The notes beneath the pieces are model-generated. The model worked only from the letters and a program-made list of their open reading frames with translations. It made no database searches and had not been told where the DNA came from. A program made the position numbers and the translations under genes. Positions 44,528 to 55,248 of a stretch of DNA of 64,000 nucleotides are shown here, piece after piece (the stretch's first letter is position 1; every line of letters begins with the position of its first letter). The stretch is from Phanerochaete sordida (taxonomy: Eukaryota > Basidiomycota > Agaricomycetes > Polyporales > Phanerochaetaceae), in the NCBI GenBank assembly GCA_019973155.2, contig BPQB01000112.1, positions 23,979-87,978 of the forward strand, in the 5' to 3' direction.

Positions 44528-45412
44528 CTAATAAGCTCTCAGAAAATATTGGCGGTGGTTGGGTATAGGACGTCCGTACCTCTCGAATAGATTTCCGCAG
44601 GTACCGCCGAAATCGTACTTCCTGACACGGACGCGCGCGTGGCGGTCTAGGAGCCATGTCGCTGCTTCCGAAATTATTGGCGAGTGCGGCATTCTGCTGA
44701 GCGGATCAGCGAGGAGCTAGGCGGGGAGAAGCAAGACAACCATCTGCACGAGCGAGCTCACGATGTCTGAGCCGGTGACGCGATGCGCGTTGTGCGCGGG
44801 CGGAATGCCCTGGAACGTCTTCAGGCGCATACGTGTACACACCGGGGAAGGTCGCAAATGAGCGCGACAAGATAGGATGCACGCCCAGCGCATGGTCGGG
44901 CTCCACCGTGCACTCGCTGTCGTTCGGCGTGTCGACGGACGCGCGGTAACGGGGGCACGAGCCCTCGCGGAACGAGATGCACGGGAACACCTCGTTGTTC
45001 ACTCAGAACGGCACTCCCGTGTCGTCGCCAACTGGCGCAGCCGAGTCAGGGCCGGGTTCGTAAGCGCAGCTCAGCCACGATACGTTCTGCGGGAAGTGCA
45101 AGAGAGGTGAGTCGCGCGAGGCAGAAAACTAGGAAGACGCACCATTTTTCTGTAGCTGTGCGACTTCGCAGCTCGGGTGAGCGCAAGACCGGGCGCGTTT
45201 CGCACTGCTACATCGCACGAAGATGCATGTGCGTCTGAGTTGCGCGCTCTGAGCTCGCTCTTGTGGCAGAGCCGCCGCCAGAAGGCAGGGGCGAGCGTGT
45301 CGTAGAGCGCCGCCGTGCTCGGGTGAAGCTTCACGAAGCGCGCGATGAGGACGGCCTTGAGCGCGCTTTGGACGTGAAAGAAAAGCTCGTTTGGGAGGCT
45401 GAACAGAGACAT
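44528..45412 (-). pseudogene. F-box-like family gene, copy 1, frameshifted
   Basis: Homologous over three exons to the intact gene at 60877-61802. Exon 1 starts at 45412 (SLPNELFFHVQSALKAVLIA, then LYDTLAPAFWRRLCHKSEL). A frame shift follows, after which the conserved CAHPSCEVAQLQ appears. Exon 2 has VFPCISFREG, HPILSRSFATFPG and, after another shift, GIPPAHNAHRVTGSDIVSSL. Exon 3 (about 44690-44528) begins MPHSPIISEAATWLLDRH. At least two indels break the frame, so it is a pseudogene unless there are sequence errors. It lies between GT8 copies 2 and 3. Confidence 0.6.
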
Positions 45413-46463
45413 GGCGTGCGCAGTCGTGCAGGCGAGTTTGAGAAAGCGGAAGCAACGAGGTCGTGGCGAGAATTGAGAAAGAGAGTTTCCATATATAGGA
45501 GCACAGCTCCCGAGCGCCTGACATGCGCCACCGGCTGAGCGCGCCGTGGTTCCGGGCCGCGTAGCTCAGGCTTGGATGTCGACGCGGACTCGGACTCGAA
45601 CGCCTGGGACGGTATGAAGAGACTATCCCAGTTATATTTAGGAGACACTTTCTGATACACGAGATCGTCATTGACCATCGTATGAGTCAGGCGACGCCAA
45701 CAGAACATCCCTCCGGTGCATCATGGACTTGTCAATTCCCACCGGACAGAGCATACCCAGAGAACGTTGGATCGTGTCGGAGCGCAGGTCTATCGGTCTT
45801 GCAAATAGTGTCCAGATGATTGAAGGGAGCCGTACGCCTTCGCCGGGAAGATTGACCAAGGCTATTCCGATGTAGTACGGAGGATCAGCAGCCAGCGATT
45901 AAGGAGAAGCCATGCGTGTACTTACCGCAACAGACACATGTGCTAAGTATCAAAGAAGCGCGAGGAAGTAAAAGGAAAGGCCCTTGAGGGGCCCAGCTGA
46001 GACGGAAGAAGCGGGCGGCACGTCCGCGTTGGACCATAAGTAGGCCTGCTGAGGGTACCACGCTTCCCTTCGTAGAAGGCGAGCGCTTGGAAGAGGCCAG
46101 AGGCTTTGTTCAGCGCGGACCAGTCCTCTCGTCGCCTGAGCTGGCCGGAGAGCGGTGACGTAAGACGTGATGAAGGTGGGTATGGAACCTACCTAGAGGG
46201 AGGAGGTGCATGAGTATAGATAACGGATGGTGATACTCACTTTCCCAACGCGAGCTCAAAAGGCGGTCGCGGATGCTAGCTTCCCGCGGACCTCCTTGAG
46301 AAGATAAGGGCAGAGTCGCTAGGAGCGGATGTTCGTCTGCTACAGACATTGGCGGTGAGTCGCAAGCAGACGCATGGCTCTGGGGATGACCAAACGCGAG
46401 GCATGTCAAGTGACCAGTCATACTTACCTGCTCACAGCGCAACGAGGATATTCATGCAGGGTT
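45413..46463. other. No supported gene
   Basis: Upstream region of the broken F-box-like copy and 3' flank of GT8 copy 3. Contains an ATTGGCGGTGAGTCGC block near 46349 resembling blocks near 22264, 37719 and 44548. No coding sequence was recognised. Confidence 0.3.
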
Positions 46464-47738
46464 CTAAGAGAGGAAGAGTATATAGCGGGAGCGAGTAGGA
46501 ATATTGACATGCAGGCTATCTGCGCAAAGGTTAGACGGGGATGAAGACCATATGCAGGAGACGCACCTCTCGTCGTTCTCAGGGTCAGGGAACGAGGAGA
46601 ATATCATGCACTCCCGCAATTTGTCCGAGTACACCCTCCTTGTCTCCCGCCACATATCGCCCCACATCAACATCTCCTCCCTGAACACACCCTTGTACTC
46701 CTCCGCCGACTCCCTCACCCGGTCCGCGAGGCGGTCGAGCGGCACGGGGCGGGAGCTGTCGTAGAGGAACGGCTTGTTGACGGTGTAGTGCAGCACGCGG
46801 AGCTCGTCCTGGAGGCTCTCCCAGACCTTGGGCGCGCGCTGCTTGATCGCGAGGTTCCCGTTGTACGCGAGCGGGAGGCGCAGCACGTCCGTCGCGAAGA
46901 ACTGGTTCAGGAACGCCTGCTCCGCGAACGCGGGCGGGTAGCGCGCGACGCCGAGGGCCGCGACGAGCGAGCCGAAGAGCGCGCTGTCCGGGCGCAGGAA
47001 GAGCACGCCCGCGTTGAACGCGAGCGTGAAGCCCGGGTCGCCCGCCCACACGTCCGGGCCCGCCGCGAACGCGTACGGGAGCGCGAAGAGCTCGTCGAGG
47101 CTGTGCAGCACGAGCGTGTCGCTGTCGATGTACACCGCGCGCCTGACGGGCTCGGAGAGGGTGTCGAGCGTCCAGAGCCGCAGCTTCGTGTACTGGTCGA
47201 CGAACTGCTTGCGGATGCCGCGCCCGCTGCCCGGCGGCGCGATGCGCTCGACCGGGTGCGCGACGAAGCCCGAGGCCGTCGCGAGGCAGAGCGCCTCCGG
47301 CGAGATCTGCGACGGGATGTACATCATGATCATGCGTGCGGAGGTGTTCACCAGCTGGAGCGAGTGGCCGAGCGTTGCGACCGCGGGGGCGTAAGAGTCC
47401 GAGTACAGGGTAGTGACGATGGCTGCGCCGCGCCAGTCGTCTTCCGAGAGCGGCGGGATGGCAGACTGGTTAAGCATGGGGTAGCGTTTCCTGGGGCTTA
47501 TCGTCAGAGGATGAACACTATCGTAGAGGCAGAATACTCACAGCTGCTGGTAGTCATCGAGTGGTGACGGAAGAGTACGTATTGGCCGGAAGAAATGAAT
47601 GATGTTGAGAAGGAGGGAGAACGCGAACACCCCGGCGAAGCAGGCTTGGAGGAGCGTCGGCTTCGGGAGCAGCAAACCGTCCCGCGGTTCGAGGGGGATG
47701 TAGTTGCGGTACCGGGGGAGGTACCGAGCGAGGCGCAT
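46464..47738 (-). CDS. GT8-family glycosyltransferase, copy 3, altered C terminus
   Basis: Exon 1 (47738-47542, 197 bases as in the other copies) encodes the N-terminal anchor (QACFAGVFAFSLLLNIIHFF). A 51-bp phase-2 intron is followed by exon 2. All GT8 landmarks are present: AAIVTTLYSDSYAPAVATLG, the DxD motif in YIDSDTLVL, FNAGVLFLRPDS and EQAFLNQFF. Unlike the other copies, which stop shortly after RMQDCGME or a similar end, this one runs on as RECMIFSSFPDPENDER. It then either ends through a 44-bp intron (46566-46523) to a tiny last exon with TAG, giving about 374 residues, or reads on unspliced to 46464, giving about 407. Upstream in-frame ATGs at 47747 and 47885 are less likely. It is inverted relative to the other copies. 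Confidence 0.82.
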
Positions 47739-48581
47739 GTTCGGCATGTCGAGGAACGAGGTGAGACTGCCGCTGCTGCTCGAGGCGGTCGAAGGAGTGT
47801 GCACCGCCTTATGACTGCATCGCCCATATGGGTGCCCGCTGGCTATGTTGGCGCTATGCAGGACATGCCGGAATGACGTGATCATGGGTTTCAGTGCGCG
47901 TCTGCGAACACGCTTCTCAGAGTCTGTTGCCAGCCGACGGCCGAGAACCTGTGTCGTAATGGCAAATTCTCCATCGAGCAGCGCACCACCTCGCCTATCC
48001 GCCCTCTGTGCCCCGCCCTCTCCGGATCGTGGACGTCGGACGTTCTCACATCGGCCTAAAGAGCCCATACGTGAGCGGGTGGAGCTGCGCCGCAATGCAC
48101 CGGATGGCGCTCAGGTCGCCGACGCACCAGGCCCGCACTCTGTATGCTGCGGGCGGAGGGCGAGCTCGGGCGGGCGCAGCAGACACGTAGGCACGGGAGC
48201 TGCGGAGCACGCAGGCACGTCGATAAAAGGGGGATGTGCGGATGACAGAGCAGAGAAAACACCTCGGGAGGGACGTGGGCAGGACCACGCGACGTGTGCG
48301 CCTTGCCAGAGACTCGGTTCCGATTGCTGCGGATCCTCCCTCGGTTTTGATGCCGCAGGCGCCTCCGCGTGGCCAGAGCGGTTCCGAGGCAGATCGAAGC
48401 AGCTGGGACAGTTGGGCTTGGCAGATGCACAGTCGCTCGTCTCGTTATGTTTGGCGGCCGTGGCCTGCCGCTGCGCTGCGGAGCTGCCGAGGCATGTCCC
48501 GCTGTTCAGAGAATACATGAGCTCTCACAGAAATGTGCACGTTCGTCTGGACATACAAAAGTCTCGACGATCCGTCTACAA
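47739..48581. other. Upstream region of GT8 copy 3
   Basis: Several competing frames on both strands without support. No extended match to the 1.5 kb upstream block of copies 1 and 4 was seen, so this copy probably has an unrelated promoter. Confidence 0.35.
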
Positions 48582-49231
48582 TCAGGTGGTTCCGGGAGCT
48601 AATTCCAGGTGTCTGATTGGCTCGTAACCATGGCCTGTCGGTGCGGAGCGTCTGCTGAGTCGGCTATCCGCGAAACCGTCGCGATCTATTGAAGGGACAG
48701 CATGAGCCGCGCTCATCAGATGAAGGCCGCTCAAACTCACACAGACAGATACGAGCGGCGATGTCGAACCAGACCGCAGCGTAGCGAGGACGTTGCTGCG
48801 CCGGGACGACGAGATGTCATCCAGATTGCCGTGCATCTTTGTGGCACGGTGATTACCGCAAACCACGTGGAAGACGTCGACGCTCGAGGCACACGGATAT
48901 CCGAGCAGGAGCGAAGGGGTTTGCCAGCTGTGCCAGGTACGAGTCGCCACGATGCGCGCGAGCATCTTCGAAGTAGACGATCGCGCGACCGGCTGGGCAG
49001 TATCTTGAATGAGCACTTTGACGCGCTGCAAATCATCAGTCCGCGAAGATGAGAAAAAAGTAGAAGTGCTGACCTTATGCCCGTTATCCCTACGCGAATG
49101 ACTCCGAGCTGCCAAAGCTCAGCCCAAATACGTCTCCCTCTGAACCGTGGCCAAGCCGATGCGTAGACAGGTCTCGCAGATGCTGCGGCGATATATTGGC
49201 CAGAGGCAAAGAGATTAGTTGCTTCGTGCAT
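48582..49231 (-). CDS. Hypothetical protein, two exons, uncertain
   Basis: Exon 49231-49094 (MHEATNLFASGQYIAAASAR, then RIWAELWQLGVIR) joins in phase 0 to 49025-48582 across a 68-bp intron with donor GTAGGG and acceptor TTTGCAG. The second exon is a 148-codon frame (VLIQDTAQPVARSSTSKMLA; CASSVDVFHVVCGNHRATKM) ending at TGA. No domain was recognised. A competing frame across the first exon is also plausible (ISPQHLRDLSTHRLGHGSEG), so this may be a relic. Confidence 0.35.
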
Positions 49232-49810
49232 ATACGCTGACTTGTCCAAGGTTTCTCTTCAAGGAGACGACGGGTTAGCCTACTAAACGGCGATAGAAAC
49301 TGTCGAGACTGACGGTATGGGCGCGGATGACCAAATGCGCGTGACTCTCGCATCCTCCCCGTGGCGAGAGCTACATCTGATTGCAGTGAAATAGTTTTGG
49401 TGAGTGTATGCGCTTCCAGGGAGCGTCGAGTAAGCAGCGCGCACAAGATTGGCGATGCGGCTCCGACAGGGAAAGAACCATACGCAATGCAAGACGTCCT
49501 AAAGCGCGAAGATTGAGCGAGGCTTCAAGGGCTGTAGCAGACAGCGGTAGAACGCGCCATGACCTCACCGTCGTCTAGCCTGCTCAACGACGCGACCGAT
49601 GGGGTCACCGTTGTCGTGGACGCGCTACGGCGTGTCTGAGCTACAACCGCTGTACAGCCCATGCAACCACACAAAGGGGTCTGTTGCCTGCATCAGATGT
49701 ACAGCGGACGACTCGACTGCGGCCGTAGGGCAAGGGAGGGCCAGCCCACTCGCCGAAACTGGGGGAGAGCGTGCGCTGGCGACCCGGCGTAAACGCTTGA
49801 GTATCAAACG

Positions 49811-50130
49811 TTAGCGAATACTTATTTCCGTAACGATAGTCTGACAACTTGCCTTCCTCCAGGTTTGTCGCTTCTTGGAACTTGAGCAGCTACAGAGACG
49901 GACCGCGTCGAAGATGGCCGAGCACGTGGACTGCAGCAAACGTCAGCACCGGCGATTACATGATATTCACGGGGACATACCTGTGCATGAATCCACATCA
50001 TCTGCTCGTCCCGGATGCTCCTGTGGCCGGCGTCCATGATTTGGCTCGCTCGATGTCGCGTCGTTCGCTTGTCGGACGCGAACGCTTCGAGGTCGTCGTG
50101 ACGTGTGCGCAGACACGAGAGCTGTGACAC
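49811..50130 (-). pseudogene. Two-exon fragment of an unknown gene downstream of repeat R2
   Basis: Exon 50130-49981 (LSCLRTRHDDLEAFASDKRT; RDEQMMWIHAQ) joins in phase 0 to 49930-49811 (STCSAIFDAVRLCSCSSSKK and on to TAA) through a 50-bp intron with donor GTATGT and acceptor GCTGCAG. No ATG opens the frame except internally (MDAGHRSIRDEQ). The R2 promoter-like repeat lies 120-190 bp upstream. The family is unknown. Either a small gene using the internal ATG or a relic. Confidence 0.35.
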
Positions 50131-50169
50131 TAGATCGCATTAACGCAAGTCCCGCGGAATGTGTAGGTG

Positions 50170-50300
50170 AGAGCCTCCAAAAGGAAAGGACGGACGCGGT
50201 GGTGAAGGTCGGGACGAAGGCGCGCCGCGGGCGTCCGAAGGTCGGCCACTGGCGCTTCGAGTTTGATGCGCCTTTCCATAGCGGGCGTGCGGCGGGGCTT
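50170..50300 (-). repeat. Repeat R2, copy 3 (inverted)
   Basis: Reverse complement of the module at 41400-41530, including GCTATGGAAAGGCGCATCAAA and CCGACCTTCACCACCGCG. The palindromic motif lies at 50251-50272. Confidence 0.5.
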
Positions 50301-51015
50301 TCTCCGCGCTTCGTCTACGCTTTGCACACAACATCCATCCTACTCCCGCTTCCACACTAAAACCTTCGCTAAATACGCCCAAATACGGGAGGCATGCTTG
50401 CTCTGCTGCACTGTGTGCTGCGTCATGTCTCGCGTTAGGCTTAACGAAGCAAGAGTTGGCGCTTGTCGCGTGTGGCGCACCGAAGCTGCGGCGACCACCG
50501 CGAAGTGCCAAGAATACCAGACCTCATGCTTTATTCCATGCTGTACGTGATGCTGTGTATAATGCATTACGTGCTCACAGTGAGCGTAGTGCAGGATAAG
50601 CGCCTCGAGCTCGCGCTATTCCGTTGTCATAGAACCACTTCCTCCGCCGGGTTTGGAAGCAGCAGCTCGAGAGGCTAGACTGCGCTGCACCGCCCTGCAC
50701 GGGTTGGTATGACTTTCCCTGTAGGTCATTGGGTTTATGGTACGTAACTTGCGCAGCCTCGTCTACATTCTGACAGAGGATTGGTAACTTCCAGAGCCTA
50801 TACTAGACGTTGTGGCGGGGTTTGCCACGGCATACGCAGACAGCGTAAGCACCAGGCTGTCTAAAGGTCCTCTGTACTGAACAGCCTACGCTCCAGACGA
50901 GATGGCTGCGGAGAGGCTTCCAATGTCCCGGTTCATGGCCGCGGAATTTGACATGATAGCTACAGCCGCGCTGTCTCTTGCCTGGCCGTCCTCGAAAGCG
51001 CCACAGGAGAAAGCG
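50301..51015. other. No supported gene
   Basis: Short frames only. The right end is the promoter of the zinc-finger gene starting at 51105. Confidence 0.35.
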
Positions 51016-51022
51016 TATAAAA
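51016..51022 (+). promoter_or_regulatory. TATA box of the C2H2 gene
   Basis: TATAAAA lies 83 bp before the start codon at 51105, with a pyrimidine-rich leader (CTTCCTTCTCACCACACG) between. The spacing fits a fungal core promoter. Confidence 0.55.
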
Positions 51023-51104
51023 GCAAGGTTTGCGGTCTGCTCCGGTACTGACAACCAGCCTCTAGTACTTCCTTCTCACCACACGCCAAGCTACTTCCAC
51101 CACC

Positions 51105-51990
51105 ATGTCTAACAACCCACAGAACAACCAGCTTCGTCCTATCAACCAGCCTAACCGCACTCCGGATACTCGCCTTCCCCCTATCGGCCAGGTGATCAAC
51201 GGTACGTATACTACTTTCCCTGGCCGTTATGTCAGCACATCTCTCATACCCGTGCAGAGGACTCTGTGCTCCGCCGCCTGCAGGGAGAAGGACAGCTCCT
51301 CTCGCATGCCCCTGGACAGGGAGCGCCACCTGGGACGACGCAGTGGGCGCAGGCACCTAACCCTGCTCAAGTCCAGCATGGGCACCCAGGCGCGTATGTT
51401 CACCGTCCGACTCGGACAATCGCAACGACTGCCACTCGAGCGGAATACGTCCTGCCTCGTTCCTCACTGGCTGCTCCGGATCCGTATCATCCAAGGACCG
51501 TTCCTGGGTACACTCAACAGCAGGCCAACGCCGGGTCTTCTCGCTCGCGTGCCGGGTCGCACATGGCTCCGCCTGCTCAACCTGTAGCTGGGCCGTCTTG
51601 CCAGCATGGACCGATGGATCCCGATGTCCTGCCCCCTCAGTCGGCTCCCGCTCGCCACACAGGCTCTCATGAAGGTGGTGGAACGCGCTTCACTTGTCGG
51701 ACGTGCGGGGATGGGTTTGATAGGCACGCATGTCCTCTATTCAGTGGCCGGAAATGTACTGACAGCGTTCCAGGCGCGGCGACCTCGTTTTGCACTCGGA
51801 GATCCACAAATGTACGTTGCTGTACTTTGCTCATCTGATACAGCCTTGAGGGCTCATGTTGGCATTGCAAGCGTTCGTCTGCGACATCGATAACTGTAGG
51901 CGAACGTTCAGCAATGACGCCTTCCTGGCCCACCACAAGTACGAAGATCACCGCCCTCCCTTATACACGTACACTCCGCTGCGGCGTTGA
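51105..51990 (+). CDS. C2H2 zinc-finger protein, about 239 aa, with a GC-AG intron
   Basis: Exons 51105-51201, 51258-51723, 51774-51811 and 51872-51990. Intron 2 (51724-51773) starts with GC instead of GT; removing it rebuilds a perfect classical finger (Cys179, Cys182, His195, His199; FTCRTCGDGF then DLVLHSEIH). Intron 3 ends at AAG and restores a second finger (Cys204, Cys209, His222, His227; C-x4-C-x12-H-x4-H). The N-terminal 170 residues are disordered, rich in proline and glutamine, as in transcription factors. The two fingers at the extreme C terminus suggest a DNA-binding regulator in the nucleus. If the stronger CAG at 51843 were used for intron 3 the second finger would be lost, so alternative splicing is possible. 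Its target is unknown. Confidence 0.8.
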
Positions 51991-52218
51991 ACGTCCGCCT
52001 TTTGCATCGGGTACTTCTCAGATTATGTGGCGCTTCAACGGTTTCGCTCTCCATGGCCTTGTTTTCTTTCAAATGTATGTATAGGGCTAGCAGACAATCT
52101 ATATCATTAGGAAACAAGCTCGACGTTATTCTTCTCCGCCTCGTGCCCTCTTGAAGCAGCGTGGACGCGATCTCACTGTCGCTGTTAGGCACAATCCTAG
52201 GGATGACGGTCGACGTCA

Positions 52219-52566
52219 TTACCCGAGCACGGACATCTGAACGAGTTCTGACCCATTCCAGTCTTTTTGGAGCCAACAGATCACGGCCTCGGACTCAACT
52301 GGGTAACGAAGCGGTGCGCCCAGATGTATAGCGCCGTGACCACTCGAGACGTTGCGCCAGGTGAGCACGTCCACGACGGCGGCCTCAAGATGCTCGTTGC
52401 ACGCCGGCGGCATATCCTCGAGCGCGTCGAACGTCACGACATCGCACGGCGGGCACGTCGCGTACAGTCGAACGGCCGCTGGGTGCACCTCCGGCGCGCC
52501 GATGACGCTGCCCGCGGGGCCGGTGATGCACGCGCGGTCGCCACGGGGAGAAGGCATGCTAGCCAT
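52219..52566 (-). pseudogene. F-box-like family fragment, copy 2
   Basis: The frame contains ACITGPAGSVIGAPEVHPAA and VRLYATCPPCDVVTFDALED, then MPPACNEH. This matches the second exon of the intact gene at 60877-61802 (AHPTVLRLFATFSPCDVVSF; GVPPARNENG). The first exon and the third (TWIHHH region) are missing, and sequence after VVDVLT is unrelated. It is a truncated copy directly next to repeat element A copy 2. Confidence 0.6.
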
Positions 52567-52839
52567 ATGCCGGTGCTCTGTCTGCATGCGAGTCATCCTG
52601 GGTTTTGACTTGTATAAATGCAGAAAATGAGAGAGAAGGCTGAAGATGAAAGAGCGAGCGCACCGAGCGCGACAAGGCGGGGCAAAGCATTTCTCTGCGT
52701 GGTGTGGCGCAGAAACAGACAGGCTGCAAGCGGAAGCTTGGCCATACACCGCTGCTGCACCGGGGTCGGTCCCGCCGTGGTCGGGTCACAGTCCCGCCAG
52801 GACGATGAAGACCGCGTCCGGCGGGGGCATGACCCGACG

Positions 52840-53470
52840 GCGGGCCGTCTCACAAGCGTCGGGCGGCGGGGAGGCGGGCCAGAGTCAGGTGAGCCCATTT
52901 ATTCGTGTTAAACAAGCACACGTGATCGCGATCGCCAGCCTCCCAGCCTCCAGGGTATAAATACCCCGGGGCTCCCCGCTCAGGCTCTTCAGCGGGTCCT
53001 GTCACTCGCGAAAGCGTGGACTGGGTGCACCCCCGCTCGGCAGGTTCTCATCCATTTGCCGCCTGGGGGATGTCCCTCTCCTGGGTTTACCGAGGGCCGC
53101 TTCCAAGCGGATCACCTGGATTTTCACTCTAGGTGGCCCGGTATACGCCCTGACACGGCTATGCTGGGTTCCTCGAGGTTGGTGTACGCCTCCGGGCTGC
53201 CGGCCGACCTGTCGAACGGACCCGCAAGGTCCTTCGGCGGGCTCCCCGAAGGAGGGGCGACTCTCGTCGCCCTGGGTGTGGGCTTCTTCGCAGCCTTCGG
53301 GACAAGTACCCTGCGCGCCTTCGGTCGGCAGGCGAAACCAGCACACACCAAATATTCTCTCTAGCGTAGACATATTATATTTAGCAGTGTTCCTTGGATG
53401 TATCTGTTTTCTTCTATCTCAATATCTGCGCGAGCTCGACGTGAGATCCGCGCGACAAGCCTCTCTCCGG
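52840..53470 (+). repeat. Repeat element A, copy 2
   Basis: Matches 13890-14500 closely, including CACGTG, TATAAATA (52956-52963) and both hairpins. The stem GGGCGAC/GTCGCCC is kept while its loop differs from the other copies. Compared with copy 1, an indel pair keeps the short frame ending in PAHTKYSL open. The last third diverges after about 53470, where it resembles the sequence next to the deleted copy at 58.8 kb. Confidence 0.7.
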
Positions 53471-53618
53471 CACCAGCGGCTCTTGTCTCAGACCGTCATC
53501 CACCACATCCGCCCATCATCCGCCCCGCCATTTCTCTTCGCATGTGGACCGCGTAGCGTCTTCTCTACTGCCTATGTATGACGTAATACACACGAAGCCG
53601 CACTGCAAGAAGCTGTGG

Positions 53619-54060
53619 TAGCAGCGACGACTTCGACTTCGCCTCAGAGCCCGACGCGGAGCGCCCCCATGCAGCGATGGGCCGCGTACGACTCGGAGTG
53701 CATCCCTCGCAAGCTGACGACGACTACGAGCTTGATGACGACGTAGAGGCAACGGTGCGAGCAGGACGCGAGGTCGCCTGCGCGCTGCTATCGCGGACGG
53801 TGCCGCGGCGCGGGGGATGGAATCGTACACTGGTCACTCGCGGCCCGCCAGTGGGCCAGCTGCGTAGGTGCGTCTGTCCATTGCACACGGCAGCACACCC
53901 TCTCATGCAGCCGGCGCCGCGCGTTTGCGCCTTCGTCACTCTTCGACGGTTCCTCCGAGAGCGACTGTACGCGCGGCGCACGGCGAGGTTGGCCAGGATG
54001 ACAGCAGCAGGGTGCCCACGGATGCGCCGCACTTCCACACGAGGGAAAGCAGCGGGATGA
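53619..54060 (+). CDS. Uncertain ORF with acidic start
   Basis: After an acceptor-like TAG, the frame reads SDDFDFASEPDAERPHAAMG, then ADDDYELDDDVEATVRAGRE, and continues to TGA at 54060. The acidic part looks authentic and the rest is basic and low-complexity. A donor GTATGA at 53576 could link it to upstream sequence in the tail of element A copy 2. The opposite strand is open as well. No domain. Confidence 0.25.
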
Positions 54061-54572
54061 GATATACACTTCGGCCTGTGAAGGTGCCTTCAGGCTCGAC
54101 AGGAAGGCGTGCATCCGTGCTCTGGTACGGCCGGACGGCACGACCTGTTCTCGGGTAACCGCAAGGGCTTCGGACGCCGTTCGAGCCAGGACGTTGGAAA
54201 CGTCAGCTTTCCTGCGTCCTTGAACAGACACTAGGCTTCGGAAGGACCATGCGTGTTCCCGCAATGGTATTTTCCGCGATCTGGCACCCTGCATGGAGAT
54301 TGTATTTGCAGTTCATGCACGATGGCGCCTTTGCGCAGAGCAGAGTAGTAGCACACACAATCTATCATATAATGAATCATAACACCAAGCACAGTCTGCA
54401 TAACACGGATCACTGGTCATACCCTATCGTCCGACGAGAATACACATGCATACAGCGCACCTCCACTCGCAAACCTCAATAACGCGTCAACCATACCATA
54501 TCGCGACGAACTCTACACATGCACGAGTATCTAGACCTGTTCACATAAGATCTAAGCACGCAGACGTTTGGG
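54061..54572. other. No supported gene
   Basis: AT-richer stretch with a run of ATAATGAATCATAAC-like text near 54370. No coding sequence was recognised. Confidence 0.35.
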
Positions 54573-54917
54573 ATGAGCCTTCCGGCTTACCGTCTTCCGC
54601 ACACATTGGGCCTCCCTAACATGGACCCGCCATGGCCCTATGTTTCCCAGGAAGCGGGATGGACTCCACACGTTCGCGGCGTGCCGCTGACAGGGGAGCG
54701 TGAAATCCCAGGCATCAGCCCAAAGGAACACGATGGTCTCACCGGTCCCGCGGATGCGCTCTGGCGCGCAGGCCTGACGCCGCCACGCGGACGCAGCCTG
54801 CGGCTTACGGAGCTAAGGCCGTCCTCGCGCGGGGTCGAGGGTGCGGGAAGGCGGGGCAAGGGCACGGACGCGACGTTCCGGCTGTACTGTGTGGTCCAGA
54901 GGGATGCAGAGGTCTGA
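54573..54917 (+). CDS. Uncertain ORF, 114 aa
   Basis: ATG-initiated single-exon frame (MSLPAYRLPHTLGLPNMDPP; WTPHVRGVPLTGEREIPG), rich in glycine, proline and arginine. No domain was recognised, and both other frames and the opposite strand are partly open. Confidence 0.25.
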   Translation: MSLPAYRLPHTLGLPNMDPPWPYVSQEAGWTPHVRGVPLTGEREIPGISPKEHDGLTGPADALWRAGLTPPRGRSLRLTELRPSSRGVEGAGRRGKGTDATFRLYCVVQRDAEV

Positions 54918-55248
54918 TGGGCTGTCCGGCCGTGTTCGCAGCCAGGCGGGCAGACTGAGCCTAAGCATGTCAGGTATGTTCAAAAGGCTAGTAGCGTATG
55001 TGAGCTGATCCGCCATATGTGGCTGTCATATAGCCAGAAGCAAAATGTATGCTGACCGGGGCTGACGATTTTGATTGCCTTCCCGAGCACGAGCGCTGTC
55101 CGAGGAAGCGAACCACGTACTCCCGAGTCGATGTATGCGGTCGAGGATGGGTAGCACGACCGAGTGCGCCATCCACAACACAATCGAGAGCGCCGATGTG
55201 TCATCAAGAGGGCTAAATGTCTCAGACGAAGAGGTTTCTGCCCGAAGA

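Noticed and set aside
46788..47567. Forward 259-codon frame opposite GT8 copy 3
   Set aside because: Highly biased, arginine- and glutamate-rich translation caused by GC-ending codons on the other strand.
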